Shown piece after piece: positions 49,950-56,084 of a stretch of DNA of 64,000 nucleotides. Location of the stretch: assembly GCA_021029595.1 (NCBI GenBank), contig JAJJOY010000009.1, positions 55,246 to 119,245 on the forward strand, in the 5' to 3' direction. The position numbers and the translations under genes were made by a program. The notes beneath the pieces are model-generated. The model was not told where the DNA came from and made no database searches. It saw only the letters and a list, made by a program, of their open reading frames with translations. The stretch's first letter is position 1. Each line of letters begins with the position of its first letter. Origin of the DNA: Hominenteromicrobium mulieris. GTDB lineage: Bacteria; Bacillota; Clostridia; Oscillospirales; Acutalibacteraceae.

Positions 49950-51005
49950 TTATTTCAAAAGTTTATCGATCTCGCCTAAAATTTCCTTCGGGGTGGGAAT
50001 CACACCGCCGGTGCGGCCGTAGAAGTGCACCGGCACACGGCACTCTGCCGCAAGACGCACATCGTCTACCATCTGGCCCATGCTCATCTCCACAACGAGC
50101 AGCTCTTTGGCGTGATCTGCCGCGCGCTTGATTGCGTCCTTCGGGAACGGCCACAGCGTGATGGGACGAATTAAACCGACCTTCTTGCCGGCTTCACGCG
50201 CCTTATTCACGGCGCTGCGCGCCACACGGCTCGATGCGCCGTAAGCGACGACGATGACATCCGCGTCCTCCGTGCGGTATTCCTCCGCACGCTGCTCCTT
50301 TTCTTCGACGATCTTATAGCGCTCGTAGCGGGCACGCACAAGGTCTTCAAGGGCGTTCGGCGTAAGGTAAAGGGAGTTGATGATGTTGTGCTCTCTTTTA
50401 TTTTCGTGGCCGCAGGCTGCCCACGGCTTTTCGGGAAGCTTTCTGTCTTTGTGCTCCGGCAGCTCCACCGGCTCCATCATCTGGCCCAGCATGCCGTCTG
50501 CAAGGATCATCGCGGGCATGCGGTATTCGTCGGCTTTATCGAATGCGTCGGAAACGAGGTCGACCATTTCCTGCACCGTGGACGGCGCGAAAACGAGAAT
50601 CTGGAAGTCACCGTGGCCGAGGGCTTTCGTCGCCTGCCAGTAATCGGACTGTGAGGGCTGAATGCCGCCGAGGCCCGGGCCGCCGCGCTGCACGTTGATG
50701 ATGAGCGCCGGCAAGTCGGAGCCTGCCATATAGGAAATGCCTTCGCCCTTAAGGCTGATGCCGGGCGAGCTTGAAGACGTCATGGCGCGCACGCCGGCCG
50801 CAGCCGCACCCAGCACCATATTGACCGCCGCAATCTCCGATTCAGCCTGCAAATATGTACCGCCGATCTTCGGCATACGCTTTGCCATATAAGCCGCAAG
50901 CTCTGTCTGCGGTGTGATGGGATAGCCGAAGAAATGATGACATCCCGCCTGAATAGCGGCTTCGGCCAGGGCTTCGTTGCCCTTCATCAAAACTTTTTCT
51001 GCCAT
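49950..51005 (-). CDS. vorB: 2-oxoacid:ferredoxin oxidoreductase, alpha subunit (VorB-like)
   Basis: A 351-aa subunit, most like the 3-methyl-2-oxobutanoate ferredoxin oxidoreductase VorB. MKGNEALAEAAIQAGCHHFF and GYPITPQTELAAYMA form the N-terminal pyrimidine-binding region, followed by QAESEIAAVNMVLGAAAAG and TSSSSPGISLKGEGISY. ATG 51005 after GAGAGGAGTTAAAAACT is chosen; a longer frame would overlap the ferredoxin gene. 2-Oxoglutarate is an alternative substrate (KorA). Confidence 0.92.
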   Translation of the reverse strand: MAEKVLMKGNEALAEAAIQAGCHHFFGYPITPQTELAAYMAKRMPKIGGTYLQAESEIAAVNMVLGAAAAGVRAMTSSSSPGISLKGEGISYMAGSDLPALIINVQRGGPGLGGIQPSQSDYWQATKALGHGDFQILVFAPSTVQEMVDLVSDAFDKADEYRMPAMILADGMLGQMMEPVELPEHKDRKLPEKPWAACGHENKREHNIINSLYLTPNALEDLVRARYERYKIVEEKEQRAEEYRTEDADVIVVAYGASSRVARSAVNKAREAGKKVGLIRPITLWPFPKDAIKRAADHAKELLVVEMSMGQMVDDVRLAAECRVPVHFYGRTGGVIPTPKEILGEIDKLLK

Positions 51006-51022
51006 AGTTTTTAACTCCTCTC

Positions 51023-51229
51023 TCAGCGTTCCACCGTGATCGCCGAATCCGGGCACATGGTCGCGCATGCCGCACAGCCCACGCACGCTGCCTCATCGGT
51101 CAGCTCTGCGGGGTGATAGCCCTTCGCGTTCAAACGATCCTTCGCGAGCGCGATGATCTTTTTCGGACACGCGTGAATGCACATGGAGCAGCCTTTACAT
51201 ACTTTTTCGTCTACAATGATCCTTGCCAT
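51023..51229 (-). CDS. 4Fe-4S ferredoxin-type delta subunit
   Basis: A 68-aa ferredoxin domain with two clusters: VCKGCSMCIHACPKKI and ACVGCAACATMCPDSAI, each a CxxCxxCxxxCP motif. It passes electrons from the TPP site to external ferredoxin. It is encoded directly before the alpha subunit (17 bp) and after the P-loop NTPase. Confidence 0.95.
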   Translation of the reverse strand: MARIIVDEKVCKGCSMCIHACPKKIIALAKDRLNAKGYHPAELTDEAACVGCAACATMCPDSAITVER

Positions 51230-51247
51230 TCGGTTTCCTCCTTTATC

Positions 51248-51916
51248 CTACTCGGTTTCGTCTTCCCAGACGAAACGTACATATCGCTTTACCGCTTTAA
51301 ATCCCTCGGGCAGTGTGTTTTCCACCGCAAAATCCGGCACGGTGGAATAGAGAAGCGGCAGATGACATAATTCTGCGGCTTTTTTCGCAAACGGCACAGC
51401 ATCAAGCACCGTTTGCATATCGGTCTGCACAGCGAGGTTGGAATTGTTCACGATTGCCGTCGCTTTCAGGTGCGATGCCGTTTCGATCTCCCGAAGGAGC
51501 GGAAGCGTTTCTTCCGGCTTTGTGGAAAGCACGCGATACCGGTTTACGACGTACAGCATCTCGTACCCGGCAGTCTCGATTTGCCGATGCAGCTGCCCGA
51601 GCGCCGTAGCGCCCACGTCGTCGCCGCCCGCATCGATAAAAATATCGGCGTTCTCCATATTAAAGATGGAGAAGATCTCCGGCGGCAGCACAGGGGTATC
51701 GAGCGTTGTGTTCGCGAACACCGGCGCGATGAGTTCCACGCCGAGTTTTTTGAGCAGCGCGGAATAATCCGACGAGCGGAAATACGGGTTCACGACGTCC
51801 ATATCGACAACAACGCTGCGTCTGCCGCGCTGCGCCGCCTCTGCTGCCAAATTCAGCACGAGATTGGTCTTTCCGCAGCCGTAATGCCCGCAAATGACCG
51901 TAATGGAGCTTTTCAT
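51248..51916 (-). CDS. P-loop NTPase (MinD/CobW-like) heading the vor operon
   Basis: A 222-aa protein with Walker A VICGHYGCGKTNLVLNLA (about 7-24), a deviant-P-loop-like VVVDMDVVNPYFRSSD stretch, a Walker B-like IFIDAGGDDVGATAL and a guanine/adenine-specificity-like TAIVNNSNLA. The layout resembles SIMIBI NTPases such as MinD/ParA relatives and nickel or cobalt insertion GTPases. It is the first gene of the vor operon. A maturation or assembly role for the Fe-S/TPP complex is attractive but inferred. AAAGGGTGAGCGC precedes the ATG. Confidence 0.8.
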   Translation of the reverse strand: MKSSITVICGHYGCGKTNLVLNLAAEAAQRGRRSVVVDMDVVNPYFRSSDYSALLKKLGVELIAPVFANTTLDTPVLPPEIFSIFNMENADIFIDAGGDDVGATALGQLHRQIETAGYEMLYVVNRYRVLSTKPEETLPLLREIETASHLKATAIVNNSNLAVQTDMQTVLDAVPFAKKAAELCHLPLLYSTVPDFAVENTLPEGFKAVKRYVRFVWEDETE

Positions 51917-51943
51917 GCGCTCACCCTTTCTTCTATAAATAAA

Positions 51944-51989
51944 GCGGTCCGGTACTCATCATCATACCACCGGACCGCCAAAAAATCAA
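51944..51989 (-). promoter_or_regulatory. Promoter of the vor operon with a 10-bp dyad around its -10
   Basis: On the minus strand, TTGATT (51984-51989), 17 bp, TATGAT (51961-51966). GCGGTCCGGT (51969-51978, minus strand) in the spacer pairs perfectly with ACCGGACCGC (51944-51953) just past the transcription start. It could be an operator or a very early attenuator. Confidence 0.65.
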
Positions 51990-52064
51990 CCTTTCCCGCC
52001 GACTTCGCCGCTTTATTCATAAATTTTTATAAGTCTTACAAAATGTGGGATTCGTGAAAATCTT

Positions 52065-52412
52065 TTAGGCTTTCGGTTCTTTGGCGGTGTTGATGGAAGA
52101 AATCAGCATTCTTCGGATAGTGCCGCATAAGGTATACAGCTCCCGCGCCGCCTCTCTGCCCAAAATATCGGATTTCACAAATATCTCTATCCAATACTCC
52201 GTTTCATAACACTCTTTGAGCGCGATTTGCAGCTTTGCAATGAAGTCCGCTTTTCCGTGCGCATAGTTCGCTTCCCGAATATTCGCACCGATGGAAGTTG
52301 CGGAGCGCTCAAGCTGATTAACGATAGACCGATGCCCGTGGATCGTTTCCGTTAACTTTATCGCCTTGACCGCAAAGTCCGTCGATAGATCGCGCAATTT
52401 GGATTCTGACAC
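52065..52412 (-). CDS. Four-helix-bundle protein (23S rRNA intervening-sequence/bAvd type)
   Basis: A 115-aa all-helical protein. FAVKAIKLTETIHGHRSIVN, QLERSATSIGANIREANYAH and KLQIALKECYETEYWIEIF match the family first seen in 23S rRNA intervening sequences and as accessory proteins of diversity-generating retroelements. Here it is a solo chromosomal gene with no rRNA or reverse transcriptase nearby. GTG 52412 is preferred because GGAAGG lies eight bases upstream; an ATG at 52445 has no ribosome site. Helix-bundle pentamers of this family bind nucleic acid. It abuts the hairpin element at 52501-52672. Confidence 0.82.
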   Translation of the reverse strand: MSESKLRDLSTDFAVKAIKLTETIHGHRSIVNQLERSATSIGANIREANYAHGKADFIAKLQIALKECYETEYWIEIFVKSDILGREAARELYTLCGTIRRMLISSINTAKEPKA

Positions 52413-52500
52413 GCTATCACCTTCCTTTTTAGGAAAGTATAGCATAACTTTAGCAATGAGAAATATATTTAAAGGAAATTAGAAATTTTCAGAAGTTTTT

Positions 52501-52672
52501 TAGTGAAATATTTTGCTGATGCAAAATGTGAAATAATGCTAACGCATTGTGAAATTTGATGCCAGCATCAAGTGAAATGAAATAAATCCACGCACGCCCG
52601 CAGGCATTTCACACGCCATAGGCGTATTTCACGTGCGAAGCACATTTCACAAATCCGCAAGGATTTATTTCG
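52501..52672. repeat. Mini-hairpin array with GTGAAAT/ATTTCAC separators and central polarity switch
   Basis: GTGAAAT occurs at 52503, 52528, 52549 and 52572; its complement ATTTCAC occurs at 52606, 52626 and 52644. Between them lie ATTTTGC/GCAAAAT, AATGC/GCATT, TTGATGC/GCATCAA, GCC/GGC, ACGCC/GGCGT, GTGC/GCAC and AAATCC/GGATTT, all with loops of 2-4 nt. GAAATAAATCC (52579) is also complementary to GGATTTATTTC (52661). Confidence 0.85.
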
Positions 52673-52675
52673 TTG

Positions 52676-52712
52676 AAAAAGAGACCTGACACATCGTGTC
52701 AGGTCTCTTTTT
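52676..52712. terminator. Terminator of tRNA-Gly
   Basis: A perfect 17-bp stem: AAAAAGAGACCTGACAC pairs with GTGTCAGGTCTCTTTTT around ATC. Confidence 0.92.
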
Positions 52713-52713
52713 C

Positions 52714-52789
52714 TGGAGCGGACGACGAGGCTCGAACTCGCTACCTCCACCTTGGCAAGGTGGCGCTCTACCAGATGAGCTACGTCCGC
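52714..52789 (-). tRNA. tRNA-Gly (GCC)
   Basis: A 76-nt cloverleaf on the minus strand with encoded CCA. The acceptor stem GCGGACG/CGTCCGC and the anticodon arm CCACC-TTGCCAA-GGTGG give anticodon GCC. It has its own consensus promoter and terminator. Confidence 0.97.
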
Positions 52790-52827
52790 ATTTCGGATTT
52801 CGTGTCACTTGTTTCGCGACGTGACTT

Positions 52828-52856
52828 ATTATAACGGAGATGGCCCGATTTGTCAA
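52828..52856 (-). promoter_or_regulatory. Consensus promoter of tRNA-Gly
   Basis: On the minus strand, TTGACA, 17 bp, TATAAT: a perfect sigma-A promoter. Confidence 0.92.
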
Positions 52857-52895
52857 GCCTATTTTTGAATTTTTTCCGACTTTTTTCGTAAGTGC

Positions 52896-52923
52896 TTGCA
52901 ATCCGTGAAAAAACTGCTATACT
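52896..52923 (+). promoter_or_regulatory. Promoter of the zinc-ribbon membrane protein gene
   Basis: TTGCAA, 16 bp, TATACT. Confidence 0.65.
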
Positions 52924-52995
52924 TTATGCAATGATTTTCGGCAGCACTGTGCGAATACGGAGCTGCTTTCTGTTATTTTAGAAGGAGTTATGTTT

Positions 52996-53466
52996 ATGTA
53001 TTGTAAAACCTGCCGCCAACCGCTGCCTCACGATGCCCGCCGCTGTCCAAACTGCGGCGCACCTGTTGAAAACACCGTACCGCAAAGCGGCGCACGGGAT
53101 TTCACCGCCGACTACGACCCGCGCGACATTCAGGAGAATCGCGGCTGGGGCATTCTTTCCTACTTCGGCTTTTTGGTACTCATCCCCATTTTCGCTGCGC
53201 GCAACTCGTATTTTGCGCGTTTTCACGCAAACCAGGGGCTTGTGCTGTTTCTTTTCTACGCGTGCTATTCGGTGCTGACGCGCATCATCACGAACATCTT
53301 AAACCTCGCGCTCGGCTTTATACCGTTTGTGCCGGGCATGATCTCCGCCGCACTGCAATTTATCGGCATCATCTTCTTTGTGCTGATGATCCTCGGCATC
53401 GCAAACGCCGCTTCCGGCAAAGTAAAGGAGTTGCCGTTCATCGGCCGTATTCGCCTTTTAAAATAA
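52996..53466 (+). CDS. Zinc-ribbon membrane protein (DUF4870-like)
   Basis: A 156-aa protein. The N-terminal zinc ribbon MYCKTCRQPLPHDARRCPNC has paired CxxC motifs. A short linker leads to a membrane domain (about 50-145) of three helices with WGILSYFGFLVLIPIFAAR, FARFHANQGLVLFLFYACY and PGMISAALQFIGIIFFVLM. The FHANQGL motif is typical of the DUF4870/Tic20-like group. The start is ATG 52996, eight bases after GAAGGAG; the ATG at 52990 is too close. The function of the family is unknown. Confidence 0.8.
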   Translation: MYCKTCRQPLPHDARRCPNCGAPVENTVPQSGARDFTADYDPRDIQENRGWGILSYFGFLVLIPIFAARNSYFARFHANQGLVLFLFYACYSVLTRIITNILNLALGFIPFVPGMISAALQFIGIIFFVLMILGIANAASGKVKELPFIGRIRLLK

Positions 53467-53538
53467 CCGTACATAGCAAAATTGCCCTGCGGGATTTTCT
53501 TTCACAGGGTATTTTTATACGTGAATTTCGCAAAACCG

Positions 53539-53567
53539 TTGCGCACAAAGTCGATATATGCTATACT
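53539..53567 (+). promoter_or_regulatory. Promoter of the thiW-thiM-thiE operon
   Basis: TTGCGC, 17 bp, TATACT. The leader that follows is about 235 nt. Confidence 0.7.
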
Positions 53568-53651
53568 GCGTAAGGAAAAATTCAGCGTTCGGCGGATTTT
53601 AATCAAGCGGCAACGCGGGGGAGCGCCCGATTTGCCGTGCCGGACTGCTTT

Positions 53652-53766
53652 CACATAGCGATGGGACTCCGTGTTTCGGATTGAGAGGAAGCAATTGAGC
53701 TTCGACCGCCCGGCCTGAATTTACATTCGGGCGCGCTTCGCTATGTGCATTTGTGCGCCTCTTTTA
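53652..53766 (+). promoter_or_regulatory. Structured thi leader: divergent TPP-riboswitch-like aptamer and terminator
   Basis: A closing stem CACATAGCGA (53652-53661)/TCGCTATGTG (53738-53747) encloses a TTGAGAG, GAAGC/GCTTC, GACC, CCTGA order that partly matches the conserved TPP riboswitch core. The second half (ATTTACATTCGGGCG) departs from it. GGCGCGC (53730-53736) can instead pair with GTGCGCC (53753-53759), followed by TCTTTT, forming a terminator that disrupts the aptamer. A further hairpin, CGGCAA/TTGCCG, lies upstream (about 53618-53637). Given the thiW-thiM-thiE genes downstream, a thiamine-related ligand is likely. Confidence 0.6.
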
Positions 53767-53807
53767 AATATGGGTCGGAAACGCTTATATTTAGAGAGGT
53801 ACAAAAA

Positions 53808-54362
53808 ATGAAAAGAGAACACATTCTGAAAATGGTCATGCTTGCAATGCTCGTCGCCATCGGCGTCGTCATTTCGCCGATTTTGCGCGTGGAGGGCATG
53901 TGCCCCATGGCGCATCTCATCAACATTGTCTGCTCCGTTTTCCTCGGTCCATGGTATTCCCTGCTGTGCGCCACGCTTATCGGCATCATTCGTATGACGC
54001 TGATGGGCATTCCGCCGCTTGCCTTAACCGGCGCGGTGTTCGGCGCGTTTCTTTCCGGCGTATTTTACCGTCTTTCGGGCGGCAAGATCCTTTGCGCAGT
54101 GCTCGGCGAAGTGTTCGGCACCGGCGTCATCGGCGCGCTGGCTTCTTATCCGGTGATGACGTACATCGTCGGGCGCGAGGGGTTGACATGGGCTTTTTAT
54201 ATTCCGTCGTTCATCGGCGGCACGCTGATCGGCGGCTCCATTGCGTTCGTGTTCCTCATGGCGCTGCGCCGCAACGGACTGCTTGCAAAATTCCAGCATG
54301 ATTTGGGGGCGAAGGTCTATGACACCACTGCTGCAAAACGCGCTGCTCAAAGCACGAAATGA
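53808..54362 (+). CDS. thiW: ThiW, ECF-transporter substrate-binding component for a thiazole precursor
   Basis: A 184-aa membrane protein with about five or six helices. The stretches VVISPILRVEGMCPMAHLIN, FLGPWYSLLCATLIGIIRMT and EVFGTGVIGALASYPVMTYI are characteristic of ThiW, the S-component predicted to import hydroxyethylthiazole. It needs the shared ECF energising module, which is not in this window. ATG 53808 follows GAGAGGTAC. Its 3' end overlaps thiM by 44 bp in another frame. Import of thiazole fits the adjacent kinase ThiM. Confidence 0.92.
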   Translation: MKREHILKMVMLAMLVAIGVVISPILRVEGMCPMAHLINIVCSVFLGPWYSLLCATLIGIIRMTLMGIPPLALTGAVFGAFLSGVFYRLSGGKILCAVLGEVFGTGVIGALASYPVMTYIVGREGLTWAFYIPSFIGGTLIGGSIAFVFLMALRRNGLLAKFQHDLGAKVYDTTAAKRAAQSTK

Positions 54363-55128
54363 TCTGCGCGAGACGGCGCCGCTCATCCACTGCATCACGA
54401 ACCCGATTGCGATTAACGACTGTGCGAACGGGATTCTCGCCGTGGGCGGAAAGCCCATCATGGCGGAGCATCCCGACGAGGTGGAGGAAATCACGTGCAT
54501 AGCGGGAGCGCTCGGCGTAAACATCGGCAACATCACAGACGCGCGCCGCACCTCCGTTTTGACGAGTGCCAAGGCGGCGAAAACGGCCGGTGTGCCGATC
54601 TCTTTTGACGCGGTGGGCGTGACGTGCAGCGCCCTGCGCCGCGACCTGACGCACACGCTGCTGCGCGAGGCTTGCCCGGAAATTTTGAAGGGCAACGACG
54701 CGGAGATTCGCGCCATTGCGGGCGCGCATTTTGAAAGTCGCGGCATTGATGTTTTACGGACAAACACGGCGGAAACGATTGAAATTGCAAAAATGCTCGC
54801 CTCTACCCTGCACTGCGTGGTGCTCGTCACCGGCAAAACGGACATTATCACAAACGGCGAAACAACTGAGCTGTGCGAAAACGGCACACCACGCCTGTCG
54901 CTCGTCACCGGCACGGGCTGCATGGTACACGCGTTGTGCGCTTCATACAGCGCCGTGACGGATCCGTTTACGGCTGCGGTTTTAGCCGTTTCCACCATGG
55001 GCATTTGCGGCGAGCTGGCCGAACGGAAATCCGAGGGGCTCGGGTCGTTCCGCATTGCGCTTTTGGACGCACTTTCGCTGCTTTCGGACGATGATTACAC
55101 GCGTTTATTACAGCTGCGCGAAGTTTAA
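54319..55128 (+). CDS. thiM: Hydroxyethylthiazole kinase
   Basis: A 269-aa ribokinase-like enzyme that phosphorylates hydroxyethylthiazole for thiamine salvage. Motifs: PLIHCITNPIAINDCANGIL, GGKPIMAEHPDEVEE, FDAVGVTCSALRRDL, KGNDAEIRAIAG and the catalytic LSLVTGTGCMVHALCAS. The start is ATG 54319 after GGGGGCGAAGGTCT, inside the end of thiW, so translation is coupled. The GVT in FDAVGVTCS stands where GVGAT is common, a minor deviation. Confidence 0.94.
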   Translation: MTPLLQNALLKARNDLRETAPLIHCITNPIAINDCANGILAVGGKPIMAEHPDEVEEITCIAGALGVNIGNITDARRTSVLTSAKAAKTAGVPISFDAVGVTCSALRRDLTHTLLREACPEILKGNDAEIRAIAGAHFESRGIDVLRTNTAETIEIAKMLASTLHCVVLVTGKTDIITNGETTELCENGTPRLSLVTGTGCMVHALCASYSAVTDPFTAAVLAVSTMGICGELAERKSEGLGSFRIALLDALSLLSDDDYTRLLQLREV

Positions 55129-55144
55129 AAGAAGGAGTTTTTCT

Positions 55145-55783
55145 ATGAAATTCGATCCTACCTTATACCTTGTGACCGACAGCACCGGCCGCACGGACGA
55201 TGACTTTCTTTCCATCCTCGAAAAGGCACTCACGGGCGGTGTGACGCTGGTGCAGCTGCGCGAAAAAGAGCGCGGCGGCGGTGAATACCTGCGCCTTGCG
55301 CGCCTCACAAAAGCTGTTTGCGACCGTTACCGCGTGCCGCTTATCATCGACGACCGCGCGGACATCGCCATGGCGGCAGATGCGGCGGGCGTACACGTAG
55401 GTCAAAGTGATCTGCCCGTCTGTGAAGCAAGAAAGCTTTTAGGTGAAGATAAAATCGTCGGCGCAACGGCAAAAACCGTGGAGCAGGCGCAGAAAGCGTA
55501 CCGCGAAGGCGCGGACTACCTCGGCACGGGCGCGATCTTCCCGACGACCACGAAGGTGAAAACCGTGCTGACGCCGGTTTCGCGCCTGAACGATGTCTGC
55601 CGCAGCGTGCCGATCCCGGTCGTGGCCATAGGCGGTTTAAATGCCGGGAACATGGATGTTTTGAATGGCAGTCCCATTGACGGCATAGCGGTCGTTTCGG
55701 CCATCATGAAGAGTGCAGATCCCGAAGCTGCCGCGCGGGAGCTTTTCGCGCGCGTGCGGGTGATTAAAGAAAATAACCGCTGA
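55145..55783 (+). CDS. thiE: Thiamine-phosphate synthase
   Basis: A 212-aa TIM-barrel enzyme that joins the pyrimidine pyrophosphate and thiazole phosphate to thiamine phosphate. Motifs: LYLVTDSTGRTDDDF, GGVTLVQLREKERGGG, IIDDRADIAMAADAAGVHVG, YLGTGAIFPTTTK and VVAIGGLNAGNM. ATG 55145 follows AGAAGGAGTTTTTCT. It is the last gene of thiW-thiM-thiE, 16 bp after thiM. The pyrimidine branch (thiC/thiD) is not present here. Confidence 0.95.
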   Translation: MKFDPTLYLVTDSTGRTDDDFLSILEKALTGGVTLVQLREKERGGGEYLRLARLTKAVCDRYRVPLIIDDRADIAMAADAAGVHVGQSDLPVCEARKLLGEDKIVGATAKTVEQAQKAYREGADYLGTGAIFPTTTKVKTVLTPVSRLNDVCRSVPIPVVAIGGLNAGNMDVLNGSPIDGIAVVSAIMKSADPEAAARELFARVRVIKENNR

Positions 55784-55884
55784 AAGGCATAGAATGCTAC
55801 ACTTTGTGCTGATTTCACAAATTGAAACGACATTTGGCGGTGAAATCTTTTCCGAAATGACACACGGTTTTTACGCGCGGTTTA

Positions 55885-55913
55885 TTGACTCTGCGTTTTA
55901 CCGGTAGTATGAT
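55885..55913 (+). promoter_or_regulatory. Promoter of the orphan RNA at 55.9 kb
   Basis: TTGACT, 17 bp, TATGAT, in the 301-bp gap between thiE and the rhamnosidase gene. Confidence 0.6.
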
Positions 55914-55919
55914 AATGGT

Positions 55920-56020
55920 AGAAGCAAAATTCCCCATAATTTGCGTACAAGCCACTTTTTATAAATCCACACCTTAAACGAAAAAATCACCGAGTTTTTC
56001 CTCGGTGATTTTTTCGTTAT
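55920..56020 (+). ncRNA. Candidate small RNA, about 100 nt
   Basis: Transcription from the promoter at 55885-55913 would stop at an 18-bp perfect hairpin, AACGAAAAAATCACCGAG (55977-55994)/CTCGGTGATTTTTTCGTT (56001-56018). The intervening 60 nt hold no open frame with a ribosome site and have little structure. A second hairpin (about 56024-56061, CGGCAAAAAG/CTTTTTGCCG) separates it from the leftward rhamnosidase gene. The unit could instead be a terminator serving neighbours plus a chance promoter. Confidence 0.45.
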
Positions 56021-56084
56021 AAAGCGTCGGCAAAAAGATTTTTCGTTCTTTTTGCCGGCGCTCTCTGTTTATTCTTAAAAACTT

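Noticed and set aside
52501..52672. Possible CRISPR array
   Set aside because: The constant unit is only 7 bp, the intervals are themselves palindromes of variable length, the orientation changes halfway, and no cas gene is present.
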